50,646 nt of DNA from CAYRIY01 sp964424335 (GCA_964424335.1 CAYRIY010000014.1:1-50646), one strand, 5' to 3'; positions 8,695-17,154 are shown, counted from the first letter of the stretch. Program-made: numbers and translations. The notes: generated by a model not told the origin, from the sequence alone.

Positions 8695-10836
8695 CTAAGG
8701 AAGGCAGAACGATCCTAGAATCGGCAAGTGATCGGATGGAAACAACGGGCCGCGGCGAGCGGTAATATGCTCCATGGCGATCGGAAGGACTGAGCCCCGA
8801 AATAGGATCCAGTCGATGCGGTTGTTGTGCCCCGTGTACCCCGTAAGCTGGTGGTTGGTTCCGATTGGGCCCGATCGCCAAGCCGCCGCCTCCCACGAAT
8901 CAAAGAAGCGCGGCTCATCTCCACCGACGAGCATCCGGTGAACCGGGTGCTCGGGGGCACGAGCATTGAAGTCTCCCAGCAGGAAGACTGGGTGATCGAT
9001 CGTGATCTTCCCGATCATCTCCTTGAGCAGCATGGCAGATCGAATCCGCTCTTGGTCGGCATCGGCGCCGGCGCGCAGATGCGTATTAAAAACGTAGAAT
9101 CGCTTGCCCGAGGCTCGAAGATGAAAGAGTCCCCAGACGGTTGCACGGCCGCCGCGATCATCCCATGAGCTCCTAGGGGTTTCGGGATGATCGGAATACC
9201 AAAAGCGCCCCCATTCAATCAGGTCAACCCGGCGCGCGTCGTAGTAGATGGCGTTATTCCACCGACCATTCGCACTTACACTGATGCGGTCATACTCCGG
9301 CAACGACCGATCGATATCGTATAGCTGATTGTCGATGGGCTCTTGAAATCCAATGACCACGGGGTCGGCGTCTCGCACCACTTCCATCGCAAATGGAAGT
9401 CGGCGCCTCCAGGCGTTTGGCCCTGCTTCGTTTTCGGGCGTGGGAAACAAAATGTTGAAACTCATGATCCGCACATCGCAGGATGGATCGGTAACGGGAA
9501 GGACCACCCGCTGTAAAGGCACGGTCGCCTGCAAAGCCTCCACGAAAACAGTCAAGTCGAGTCTCCACGGTGAAAACGAATCTGAACTTGGGAGTTTCAC
9601 GAGAAAGTTGGCGTCGACACCGGTAGGGTCTAGGTCGATTTCCATAACCTCCGACGGAGCCTCGAGGCTTGCACCTTCCTTGAATCGCCCCTGCTCATCA
9701 TCCCAGATCAGTTCAGTCCACCGAGGTCGGAGCGTCACCAAGGACCTCATCGGCGCATCGCCTACCAAGATCAGATTCCCTTTGATCGCTTGTGCGTCCT
9801 CAGGGTCGGGGTCAAGTTTGATGAGGCGAACGTCCAAGTGGCCGACCGATTGCGTCATCCGGTCCACCTCCCACGACCTGCCACCAACGCTGTAGTTCAG
9901 AGTGTACAATCCATGTCCTAAGGTCAACGTGTCTGACGAGGTGACGAGGTGCAAGGAGCCATCTACGCCCTCGTCCGCCTTGACCTCGCCAATCACCTGC
10001 CCGTCTCCGGACACAACCGAAAAGGTCCCTCGACCCGCAAAGTCGGGGGCCACGATTTCAAATGCGAGATCGTGACGACGGTCCACCGCCTCGTTGGGCG
10101 GAATTCGCGAAAAGCTTTGATCCGTCGTATGCTTCGACGTCATGTACAACCGAGCGCCAACAGGGACAAACTCGGGGAGGACGTGAAAGTCCAGGACGCG
10201 CAAGGGGCCGGCCCCACCACCGTCGGCGAGGATGCCGACGCCCGGCCATACTCGCCCCTGAAACGTGCGAATCGGCACGTACTCGCGGGCAAGTGTATCC
10301 CCTGTGGAGATGTCCTGGAGCCGCAGGGCCAGCGCACCGTCGATCCTGTCATAACTCAATTCGACCATGTATTCGGCTCCCGGCTGAGGGCGCGCGGTAG
10401 AAGCGATGTAGCGGTTCGTGGGATCCGGATCAGGCAATAAACCCAACTCGCTTGTTATGCGAAGCCGCCAGACTGGCACCCAAGATGAACGATCGAGCGT
10501 CCACGCGATCGCAAGTGCGTTGGGCCGGCCTTCGGGCTCGGCTGATATCCCCGCAAGCCAGATTTCCTGGATCCCTGACAGGTTGGGATGTGCCCCCTCA
10601 CCTGTGTCCGGCAAGCGCAGCCGCGCACGGATCGATACAGCGTCTCGATCACCAAGCGACCTGCCGAGAGCGTACCACGTGACGCTCTCGGCATCCTCGG
10701 CTACGAAGTAGTCGAGCGCTTCATCAGCCTTCGACTGCAGCGAATGGGTCAAAAACCACGCGACGGCTGCGCTATAAATCAATGCGGATGCGATAATTTT
10801 CCTGGACAGTTTGGACCGCTTCCCATACATCGGCAT
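8695..10836 (-). CDS. exported protein: shared N-terminal beta-module plus C-terminal EEP nuclease/phosphatase domain
   Basis: A 713-residue protein with one N-terminal hydrophobic segment (about residues 13-32) that acts as signal anchor or signal peptide. Residues about 68-225 form a beta-rich module with WLAGISAEPEGRPNALAIAW and WPGVGILA that closely matches the N-terminal part of the protein at 30435-32870. Residues 225-450 look like one or two beta-sandwich domains. From 455 to the end is an endonuclease/exonuclease/phosphatase fold: SFNI (Asn461), GFQEP (Glu499), NTHL (His586), GDFNA (Asp622, Asn624), RIDWI (Asp675) and SDHLP (Asp702, His703), so all expected catalytic and metal residues are present. 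Such domains cleave phosphodiesters or phosphomonoesters in nucleic acids, sphingomyelin or inositol phosphates. It lies 7 bases downstream of the SBP gene in the same direction, so they are very likely one operon. Confidence 0.85.
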   Translation of the reverse strand: MPMYGKRSKLSRKIIASALIYSAAVAWFLTHSLQSKADEALDYFVAEDAESVTWYALGRSLGDRDAVSIRARLRLPDTGEGAHPNLSGIQEIWLAGISAEPEGRPNALAIAWTLDRSSWVPVWRLRITSELGLLPDPDPTNRYIASTARPQPGAEYMVELSYDRIDGALALRLQDISTGDTLAREYVPIRTFQGRVWPGVGILADGGGAGPLRVLDFHVLPEFVPVGARLYMTSKHTTDQSFSRIPPNEAVDRRHDLAFEIVAPDFAGRGTFSVVSGDGQVIGEVKADEGVDGSLHLVTSSDTLTLGHGLYTLNYSVGGRSWEVDRMTQSVGHLDVRLIKLDPDPEDAQAIKGNLILVGDAPMRSLVTLRPRWTELIWDDEQGRFKEGASLEAPSEVMEIDLDPTGVDANFLVKLPSSDSFSPWRLDLTVFVEALQATVPLQRVVLPVTDPSCDVRIMSFNILFPTPENEAGPNAWRRRLPFAMEVVRDADPVVIGFQEPIDNQLYDIDRSLPEYDRISVSANGRWNNAIYYDARRVDLIEWGRFWYSDHPETPRSSWDDRGGRATVWGLFHLRASGKRFYVFNTHLRAGADADQERIRSAMLLKEMIGKITIDHPVFLLGDFNARAPEHPVHRMLVGGDEPRFFDSWEAAAWRSGPIGTNHQLTGYTGHNNRIDWILFRGSVLPIAMEHITARRGPLFPSDHLPILGSFCLP

Positions 10837-10843
10837 CTGTGTT

Positions 10844-12103
10844 CTAGCGAGCGCGGTTTAAAATGTTTTGATTAATGTCGAGCGCCGCTTGTTCGAGCGC
10901 TGTCCTTACGGGCTCCACATTGTCAAAGATCGACCGCAATGCGCTTCGCACACGCGTATTTACGTCGACCAATTCCGGCACGTAGCCTGGAATCGGGCGA
11001 GCTACCAAGGCGGCGCGCAACCAGACGTTCCACCGATCATCCCCGGAGAATGGTTCCATGGAAAGTACCGATATTCGCCCAGGGATCGAGCGACTCGCTT
11101 CCACAACCAATTGGAGGTTTTCAGGCTCCATGAAGTACTCGATCCACGCCCATGCGAGATCGGGATGTTGACTCGTCGATGAGATTGCAAAGCGGTTCAC
11201 ATGCACCTGAGTCGCTTGCTCTCGGTGCCGCGTTGGCTCCGCGATCCCGATTTCGGCCGACGTTTCGTACTGAGGCCGCATCAGCCACGTCGAGTTGTGC
11301 TGCATCGCTACCGCTCCGTTTACAATATTGCCACCTGCCCGAACCGCAACGTTATGTTGGTAGATCAGATCGTAGAGAAACGTAACAGCCTCGATGGCCG
11401 GTTCTTCAGCAATCAGCGTCCTCGTCCCGTCCCGGGAGACATAATCTCCACCAGCCTGAAGAATGAACGGCAACACGTGGTAGATGTCATCGCGCACGTC
11501 GTATCCTTGCACTTCGATCGATCCATCCGAATCGTATCGCGTCAGCGCTCTGGCGTACACAGTGAGATCGTCCCATGTCGTTGGCGGTGCGTGGCGGTCG
11601 AGTCCGGCCTGGTCAAAGTAATCCATATTGTAGGTCAAGGTGCGAACATCCAGGCGATAAGGCACCGCATAGTACCGGCCACTCACTCGAACGTCATCGA
11701 GAGCTCCCGGGACCGTGTCTTGAATCCCCGACCACCCTCGCACGTACTCGTCGATATCTCGGATGATTCCGTTTTCTAGAAATAGCCCCAGTCCCGCTGA
11801 ACCGATACTGACAACATCCGGGAGTACACCACCCAAGTAGTACGTCACATACTGCTCGACGTATTGATCCCACGGGATCCAAGTCACTTCGACACGCACA
11901 CCGGGATGAAGGGCTTCAAAGCCGGGAACGATCACCTCTTCAATTGCCTTTCTGGACGAATCTTCAGCAAAATCCTGTAACACCACCCGCAGCGTAACAT
12001 TCTGCTCTTGTGCGTGGATAGCTGCAGTTCCCACGAGCACGATCAAACTTGCAATCACGACCATGGCTTGCATCCAATTGGCGATCCGGGTTCGTGACAT
12101 CAT
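10844..12103 (-). CDS. orphan ABC transporter solute-binding protein, family 1
   Basis: A 419-residue protein. The signal peptide covers residues 1 to about 32 (WMQAMVVIASLIVLVGTAA, then IHA-QE) with no lipobox. The mature chain carries typical sugar-type SBP features: VTLRVVLQDFAEDSSRKA, then PGFEALHPGVRVEVTWIPWD, PDVVSIGSAG, YYAVPYRLDVRTLTYN and the C-terminal PDLAWAWIEYFMEPENLQ. The double ATG at 12103/12100 follows GGGGAGG and is chosen over an upstream in-frame start. No permease or ATPase is adjacent; the gene is followed by the EEP protein. It probably captures a carbohydrate-like product, and the context suggests something released by the EEP enzyme, which is inference. Confidence 0.9.
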   Translation of the reverse strand: MMSRTRIANWMQAMVVIASLIVLVGTAAIHAQEQNVTLRVVLQDFAEDSSRKAIEEVIVPGFEALHPGVRVEVTWIPWDQYVEQYVTYYLGGVLPDVVSIGSAGLGLFLENGIIRDIDEYVRGWSGIQDTVPGALDDVRVSGRYYAVPYRLDVRTLTYNMDYFDQAGLDRHAPPTTWDDLTVYARALTRYDSDGSIEVQGYDVRDDIYHVLPFILQAGGDYVSRDGTRTLIAEEPAIEAVTFLYDLIYQHNVAVRAGGNIVNGAVAMQHNSTWLMRPQYETSAEIGIAEPTRHREQATQVHVNRFAISSTSQHPDLAWAWIEYFMEPENLQLVVEASRSIPGRISVLSMEPFSGDDRWNVWLRAALVARPIPGYVPELVDVNTRVRSALRSIFDNVEPVRTALEQAALDINQNILNRAR

Positions 12104-12338
12104 CCCCGCTCGACCTCCCCTATTCGGAAGTAACCTTCGACCTGAGACACAGGAACCGCGCACAGATTGGCGTACATTTCTCACCATCAAGACATTGAAA
12201 ATACCCCCGTTGTAATCGAATTCTAAGGGATGATTTTCGAACGCAGAGCAACCGAACCTCTCACAGAGATTGCAGAGTTACTATCCGATATTGCCATTTT
12301 GACGAATTCGGCGTCATGTGTTCACGCGAGGTGATGTT
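12104..12338. promoter_or_regulatory. divergent promoter region of SBP-EEP operon and AraC-type regulator
   Basis: This 235-base AT-richer stretch should hold both promoters and the operator of the AraC-type protein. A TAGAAT on the minus strand (12221-12226) is a possible -10 for the SBP gene, but no good -35 accompanies it. I found no long perfect dyad. Confidence 0.4.
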
Positions 12339-14039
12339 ATGGGGCTGCCGATCATTCTGGACATTGGACGAAGCGTCGATGACTTCTTTGCGGTGGCTCT
12401 CGCCGCTTGCTCTCCCGAACTCAAATTGCTTGCGGTCACCACGGCGCAGGACCAAACAGGCGAGCGCGCCCGCGTCGTCCGCGCGCTCCTCGGTGCCTAC
12501 GGACGCACCGACGTCACCGTAGCGGCAGGGCGATCCAGCCGCGGCGAGCGGGGCTTTCTCGCTCCAAGCATTCGCCAACTCGAACTGACGCACGGCCCCC
12601 TCGCGCCCGCATCTCCTTTAGATGCCGCCACCTTGATGGCTCAGACAATTGCCGATCACCGCGCTTCGCTTGTCTTCACGGGCCCACTGACCAACTTGGC
12701 CGACCTGCTGCAAGCACACTCCGAAGCGCCCGAAAGGATCGATCACGTCTATTTCATGGGAGGTTGGCCGACGCAAGGTCTGCCGGAACACAACGTCGAG
12801 TTGGACCCAGATGCCGCGTCGTACGTTCTTCAACATTGCCCTGTGCCTCTTACCGCCGCGGGCTACGAAGTAACCCGCGGGCGGCGACTCCTACGACAAC
12901 ACCTAAAACAAATCGAGAACTCCGCATCAGCGGGACCGAGGACTCTTTACACGCTGTATATGGCAGGAGTTTCCGAGCGGCCGAGCGCACCGCCCGTCAT
13001 GCACGATCCGCTCATGCTGGCGTACCTGTGCCGACCTACGCTCGTCATCAGCACGGAAACCATCCGCGTAGCGGTCGACACCAAAGCCGGTCCAGGACGA
13101 GGAGCTATGTACCAAGACCCACAGACCGGCAAGAGCATTCGCATATTCACGCAGATCGACGCGCCGAGTTACCTCGACTTTCTGGTTGACCGCATCGCCC
13201 CGCAAGTATCGTCAAGTACGAAAATGGTCGATCCCTCACGGTGGCATGTCGAACTTCGCTCCGCCCAGCGTGTGGATCACTTTCCGGGGTGGTCTGTACA
13301 AGGCAGGCGCCGCCCGACTCATACGATTGCGATCATCGTCGACGGTACGTGTATCGCGTCAATTGCCAATCAAGTTCTCCATGTAGAATCCGAAGGGGTG
13401 CTGTATGCACCGCCCAACGTCGACCTTTCGGTCGAGACGAACACAGGGATGAACGCGATATGGCTTGAGTTTGACGTCGTGGAGAAGTTTGCGCATATCG
13501 GGTACCAATCTGTTGAGACGATTCCGTGGCCCTACCGAATTCTGTCGGGGCGAGATCGGGTGTGGACGACTATGGGAGAGAGGATCATTCGACACTGGAG
13601 CCACCCGCTGCCGGAGGGAGCGCTCCTATGCAAGGCCGCGCTTTTCGAACTTCTCGCGAGCCTATGTGCTCGATCGCACGAGGAGGCAATCCGTTGGGTC
13701 GACCCCGCCCGGGAAGCTGCGCTTAAGGCGAAGCGCTGGATCGAATCGAATTTCGCCGATAACCTAACGCTCGCCGAAATCGCAAGTCGCGTTTCGCTCA
13801 GCAAGTATTACTTGCTCCGAGTGTTCCGGGAAGCCTTTGGAATGCCGCCACTGCAATACCTGGTACAGCTTCGAATTCAGCAGGCCAAGCGCCTTTTAAA
13901 CTCCGAGTCCCTCACGATTGCTGACGTTGCCAAACAAGTCGGATACACATCCCCGACCGCCTTTACGCGAGCCTTTAAACGGGAGACTGGGCTCTCCCCC
14001 ACGGATTACCGCAATTCCCCGAATTTTTGGAACTCCTAA
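12339..14039 (+). CDS. three-domain regulator: nucleoside-hydrolase-like + cupin-like + AraC HTH
   Basis: A 566-residue protein. Residues 1-290 follow the inosine-uridine nucleoside hydrolase fold: DIGRSVDD (residues 8-15), LVFTGPLTNLADLL (111-124), HVYFMGG (136-142), HNVELDPDAA (151-160) and VMHDP (220-224). The first motif normally reads D-x-D-x-G-x-D-D; here the second Asp, the calcium ligand and proposed base Asp10, is Gly10, so hydrolysis is unlikely. Residues about 300-400 resemble the cupin sensor of AraC regulators. Residues 455-562 contain two AraC helix-turn-helices (LTLAEIASRVSLSKYYLLR and LTIADVAKQVGYTSPTAFTR). ATG 12339 follows GAGGTGAT. The gene diverges from the SBP-EEP operon across 235 bases and is its likely regulator, sensing a nucleoside-like ligand. 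Confidence 0.88.
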   Translation: MGLPIILDIGRSVDDFFAVALAACSPELKLLAVTTAQDQTGERARVVRALLGAYGRTDVTVAAGRSSRGERGFLAPSIRQLELTHGPLAPASPLDAATLMAQTIADHRASLVFTGPLTNLADLLQAHSEAPERIDHVYFMGGWPTQGLPEHNVELDPDAASYVLQHCPVPLTAAGYEVTRGRRLLRQHLKQIENSASAGPRTLYTLYMAGVSERPSAPPVMHDPLMLAYLCRPTLVISTETIRVAVDTKAGPGRGAMYQDPQTGKSIRIFTQIDAPSYLDFLVDRIAPQVSSSTKMVDPSRWHVELRSAQRVDHFPGWSVQGRRRPTHTIAIIVDGTCIASIANQVLHVESEGVLYAPPNVDLSVETNTGMNAIWLEFDVVEKFAHIGYQSVETIPWPYRILSGRDRVWTTMGERIIRHWSHPLPEGALLCKAALFELLASLCARSHEEAIRWVDPAREAALKAKRWIESNFADNLTLAEIASRVSLSKYYLLRVFREAFGMPPLQYLVQLRIQQAKRLLNSESLTIADVAKQVGYTSPTAFTRAFKRETGLSPTDYRNSPNFWNS

Positions 14040-14090
14040 GCTCGTGTGCAGCCTAAACGCATGATCCATAATGAATCTCGGATTGATTGG

Positions 14091-14134
14091 GGCACTGATC
14101 GTTCATGGTCCGTGACGCGTGAACGATCAGTGCC
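14091..14134. terminator. perfect 15-bp inverted repeat between convergent genes
   Basis: Arms GGCACTGATCGTTCA and TGAACGATCAGTGCC are exact complements around a 14-base loop. It lies between the convergent ends of the AraC-type gene (14039) and glnA (14154). Neither strand has a T tract after the stem, so it may be a bidirectional terminator or RNA-stabilising hairpin and not a canonical intrinsic terminator. Confidence 0.55.
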
Positions 14135-14153
14135 ATGCGGAACCGCTCCGCGT

Positions 14154-15584
14154 TTATAGGTCGTAGTAGGCGGCAAACTCGGCCGGATGAGGCATGAGGT
14201 TGATGCGGCGGGCCTCCTGCCGCTTCCGCTCGATCCACACCTCGATCAAGCGCTTGGGGAAGACCCCGCCCTGCAAGAGGAATTCGTGGTCGGCCTCGAG
14301 CGCATCCAAGGCCTCATCGAGCGTCCTCGGGAGCGACTTGATCTTCTTTTGTTCTTCGACGGGCAGGTTATAGAGGTTGACGTCGTACGGCCCGTAGCCG
14401 AGCTCCACCGGATCGAGCTTGCGCACGACTCCGTCCAGACCTGCCATCAAAATCGCCGAGAATGCAAAATACGGATTGCAGGTAGCATCCGGGCTGCGGA
14501 TCTCAAATCGCTTTTGCTCGGGAGCTTTCGCGTAATCGGGAATCCGCACGACCGCGCTGCGGTTTGCCGTGGCAAAACAGACCGAGACGGGCGCTTCGTA
14601 GCCCGGGACCAACCGCTTGTATGAGTTGGTGCTCGGGTTGGTGATCCCGCACAGAGCCCGGGCGTGTTCGAGCAGGCCGCCGATGAAGTAGAGCGCCGTT
14701 TGGCTGAGGCCGGAGTAGCCTGCCGGGTCGTAAAAAACCGGCTTTCCGTCCTTGAAAAGGTGCATGTGCACGTGCATGCCGCTCCCGGCCTCGCCAAAGA
14801 TCGGCTTGGGCAAGAAGGTGACGGACTTTCCTTCCGCAAAGGCGATGTTTTTGACCATGTATTTGATCAACATCGTCGCGTCCGCCATCGCCCGCATCGG
14901 CCCCGATTCCACCTCGATCTCGAGCTGGCCGGGCCCGCCCACCTCGTGGTGGTGGTACTTGACCATCACGCCGCGCTCCTCGAGGGCGCGGGACATGCGG
15001 CTGCGCAGGTCGTAGAGGATATCCATGGGCGCCGTCATGTGGTAGCCGCCCTTGTGAGGCACTTTGTAGCCAAGGTTTTGCTGATGGTCGATGCCCGAAT
15101 TCCAAATGGCTTGCTCCGCATCGATGCGAAACCCGGTCGACTGGGGACTTACCTCGTACGACACGTGATCAAACACGTAGAATTCAAACTCTGGGCCGGT
15201 CTTCATCGTATCGGCGATGCCGGTCGACCTCATGTACGCCTCCGCCTTGGCGGCGATGGTGCGCGGGTCTTGGTCAAAGCCGCGCGGGGGCTCGTCGATC
15301 ACAAAGACGTCCCCGATCATCGAGAGGGTCGGCACCTCGGTAAACGGCTCCACGAACGCAGTCGAAAGGTCCGGGATAAATACCATGTCACTTTTTTCAA
15401 CGGGAGCGTATCCGTAGTTGGAGCTGTCAAAGCCGATCCCGCTTTGAAAGATCTCCTCGTTAAAGCGTTCGACGGGGATCGTCAGGTGTCGCCACCTCCC
15501 CATCAGGTCGATCATCTTGAAGTCGACCATCTGCAACCCATGTTCGCGGCAATACGCTTGCGCCTCTTCCAACGACTTGAACAT
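14154..15584 (-). CDS. glnA: glutamine synthetase type I
   Basis: A 476-residue cytosolic enzyme making glutamine from glutamate, ammonia and ATP, acting as a dodecamer. Family segments are GPEFEFYVFDH, KGGYHMTAPMD, KYHHHEVGGPGQLEIEV, GEAGSGMHVHMHL, NPSTNSYKRLVPGYEAPV (glutamate flap region) and RFEIRSPDATCNPYFAFSA. At 476 residues and with the C-terminal NLYNLPVEEQKK segment it looks closer to the beta-type enzymes (where the Tyr of NLYxLP is the adenylylation site) than to the 440-residue Bacillus alpha type; no adenylyltransferase gene is in the window. ATG 15584 follows GGGAGG. Three TGTCA/TGACA half-sites lie 40-65 bases upstream, suggesting repressor control by nitrogen status. Confidence 0.96.
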   Translation of the reverse strand: MFKSLEEAQAYCREHGLQMVDFKMIDLMGRWRHLTIPVERFNEEIFQSGIGFDSSNYGYAPVEKSDMVFIPDLSTAFVEPFTEVPTLSMIGDVFVIDEPPRGFDQDPRTIAAKAEAYMRSTGIADTMKTGPEFEFYVFDHVSYEVSPQSTGFRIDAEQAIWNSGIDHQQNLGYKVPHKGGYHMTAPMDILYDLRSRMSRALEERGVMVKYHHHEVGGPGQLEIEVESGPMRAMADATMLIKYMVKNIAFAEGKSVTFLPKPIFGEAGSGMHVHMHLFKDGKPVFYDPAGYSGLSQTALYFIGGLLEHARALCGITNPSTNSYKRLVPGYEAPVSVCFATANRSAVVRIPDYAKAPEQKRFEIRSPDATCNPYFAFSAILMAGLDGVVRKLDPVELGYGPYDVNLYNLPVEEQKKIKSLPRTLDEALDALEADHEFLLQGGVFPKRLIEVWIERKRQEARRINLMPHPAEFAAYYDL

Positions 15585-15622
15585 GATGTTCCTCCCATAT
15601 TCAACGGGTAAACCAACGTGAC

Positions 15623-15649
15623 TGTCAGGATTTTGACACGTGTTTGTCA
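15623..15649. promoter_or_regulatory. three TGTCA/TGACA half-sites at 11-base spacing upstream of glnA
   Basis: TGTCA (15623), TGACA (15634) and TGTCA (15645) alternate in orientation, each pair separated by 6 bases, so repeats fall on one helix face. The unit resembles the GlnR/TnrA pattern TGTNA-N7-TNACA but is one base shorter. Nitrogen-responsive regulation of glnA is inferred. Confidence 0.5.
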
Positions 15650-15720
15650 TTCCCTCGTCACCATTTGAATTTTGGAGTTTCTACTTTCTCGCTATTCTTC
15701 CCCGTAAGAAAGCGGGCGAA

Positions 15721-15735
15721 GTTGCCGTCGGCAAC
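15721..15735. promoter_or_regulatory. 15-bp perfect palindrome GTTGCCG-T-CGGCAAC
   Basis: Seven-base arms with a single-base centre, midway between glnA and nirK. It could be an operator; there is no T tract for a strong terminator. Confidence 0.35.
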
Positions 15736-15844
15736 AAAAGTTGCAAGCCACGCAGATTGCGACACTTGTCATGCCGCGAGATGACGACATTCCCTGGATT
15801 TTCACCGACGATGGACTCTGGGGCGGCCATCCTGCAGCCGGTAT

Positions 15845-15862
15845 ATTGAAGTTGACTTCAAT
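15845..15862. promoter_or_regulatory. 18-bp palindrome at the nirK promoter
   Basis: ATTGAAGT-TG-ACTTCAAT, 8-base arms, ends 27 bases before the nirK ATG and overlaps a possible -10 TATATT (15842-15847). Its position over the start region suits a repressor. TTGAA/TTCAA edges recall FNR/NnrR sites (TTGAT-N4-ATCAA) but the geometry is two bases longer. Confidence 0.5.
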
Positions 15863-15889
15863 GGAACGTCAGGAAAAGGGGTGGCATCG

Positions 15890-16963
15890 ATGGTCTTGGG
15901 GAAATTCAAAGTCATTGTCCCGATCGTAGCCGTACTGGCGGTAGCAGCGCTGTGGCTAGGAATGAGCAGTGTGGATCGTTCGGATGGCGGGGCGACAACC
16001 TCTACGGGAAGCGCGCCCGCAGCGTCAACTCCGGTGATTTCACCGGTCAGGTCGGACGCAGTAGAGATTGCCAAAAACCCGGCCGACATTCCCGGCCCGG
16101 TCGGCGCCCGAGAACCGCAGACGGTCGTTGTCGAAATGACTGCGCTGGAACTCGACGGAAAGCTGCACGACGACATGTCGTATACGTACTGGACGTTTGA
16201 CGGGACGGTACCGGGCCAGATGATTCGGGTACGGCAAGGCGATACGGTCGAGATTCGCCTCACCAACGACCCGAGCAGCAAGCAGCCGCACTCGATCGAC
16301 CTCCACGCGGTGAACGGACCGCACGGCGGCGGTCAAGCGACGCAGGTGCTGCCTGGTGAGACCAAAGCGTTCCGGTTTAAGGCGCTCAATCCCGGCGTCT
16401 ACGTGTACCACTGCGCAACACCGTATGTACCTGCCCACATCGCACTGGGCATGTACGGCCTGATCGTCGTGGAGCCGGCGGAAGGGCTGGCGCCCGTCGA
16501 CCGAGAGTACTACGTGATGCAAGGTGAGATCTACACGGACCTGCGACCGCACCAAAGAGGCCACGCGTCCTTTAACGACGCGGCGCTCTGGGACGAAAAC
16601 CCCAACTTCGTCGTCTTCAACGGCAGGCACAACGCCTTGACGGGCGAGCGGCAAATGACCGCAAAGGTTGGCGAACGGGTGCGGATCTTTATCGGAAACG
16701 GCGGACCCAACCTGATCTCCTCGTTTCACGTGATCGGCGAGATCTTCGACGTGGTGCACAAGGAGGGCGCTTCCGAGGCCTCGACCAACGTGCAGACGAC
16801 GTTGATCCCTGCAGGAGGCGCAGCCTGGGTTGAGTTCACGGTCGATGTTCCCGGTGATTACGCGCTGGTCGATCACTCGATCAATCGGGCGATTGGAAAA
16901 GGAGCGCTCGGCGTCCTCCACGTCGAGGGACCCGAAAACCCCGAGATCTTCGAAACGCTGTAA
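15890..16963 (+). CDS. nirK: copper-containing nitrite reductase NirK (NO-forming)
   Basis: A 357-residue two-cupredoxin enzyme reducing nitrite to nitric oxide outside the cytoplasm. Type 1 copper ligands are His134, Cys175, His183 and Met188; type 2 copper ligands are His139, His174 and His329; the catalytic pair is Asp137 and His280. The Cys-to-His loop (HCATPYVPAHIALGM) is one residue shorter than in class I enzymes and matches the AniA-like class II form. An N-terminal hydrophobic helix (residues 5-24) and a Ser/Thr/Ala-rich linker suggest a membrane-anchored enzyme. ATG 15890 follows AAAAGGGGTGG; a GTG at 15881 is too near that site. No nitrate, NO or N2O reductase gene is nearby. A strong terminator follows. 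Confidence 0.95.
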   Translation: MVLGKFKVIVPIVAVLAVAALWLGMSSVDRSDGGATTSTGSAPAASTPVISPVRSDAVEIAKNPADIPGPVGAREPQTVVVEMTALELDGKLHDDMSYTYWTFDGTVPGQMIRVRQGDTVEIRLTNDPSSKQPHSIDLHAVNGPHGGGQATQVLPGETKAFRFKALNPGVYVYHCATPYVPAHIALGMYGLIVVEPAEGLAPVDREYYVMQGEIYTDLRPHQRGHASFNDAALWDENPNFVVFNGRHNALTGERQMTAKVGERVRIFIGNGGPNLISSFHVIGEIFDVVHKEGASEASTNVQTTLIPAGGAAWVEFTVDVPGDYALVDHSINRAIGKGALGVLHVEGPENPEIFETL

Positions 16964-16984
16964 CTTCGAAAAAGCATTCTGACG

Positions 16985-17021
16985 AACCGGCGGGCCTTCA
17001 TCGCCCGCCGGTTTTGTTTTT
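16985..17021 (+). terminator. intrinsic terminator of nirK
   Basis: An 11-bp perfect stem AACCGGCGGGC / GCCCGCCGGTT with loop CTTCATC, running directly into TTGTTTTT. Confidence 0.9.
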
Positions 17022-17154
17022 ACCGCTTGATCCTTGGAGGCGGATAGGACGCCAAGATTCCGTCGATGGACCAAAAGACTTCATTGACCCGCAGGTACGT
17101 CTCAATCCACATGCTGCTTAAACACCTTCTTAAGATCAACAAGCACGCCTCGTC

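Larger units (their letters stand above)
15585..15889. other. divergent intergenic region glnA / nirK
   Basis: No gene seen. It carries three dyad elements listed separately (15623-15649 near glnA, 15721-15735 in the middle, 15845-15862 at nirK) and is probably where both promoters lie. Confidence 0.6.

Noticed and set aside
14664..15611. 315-codon plus-strand frame opposite glnA
   Set aside because: It is antisense to a clearly conserved gene; GC-rich codon usage keeps the opposite strand open.
16040..17074. 344-codon minus-strand frame opposite nirK
   Set aside because: Antisense shadow; it also reads through the terminator hairpin.
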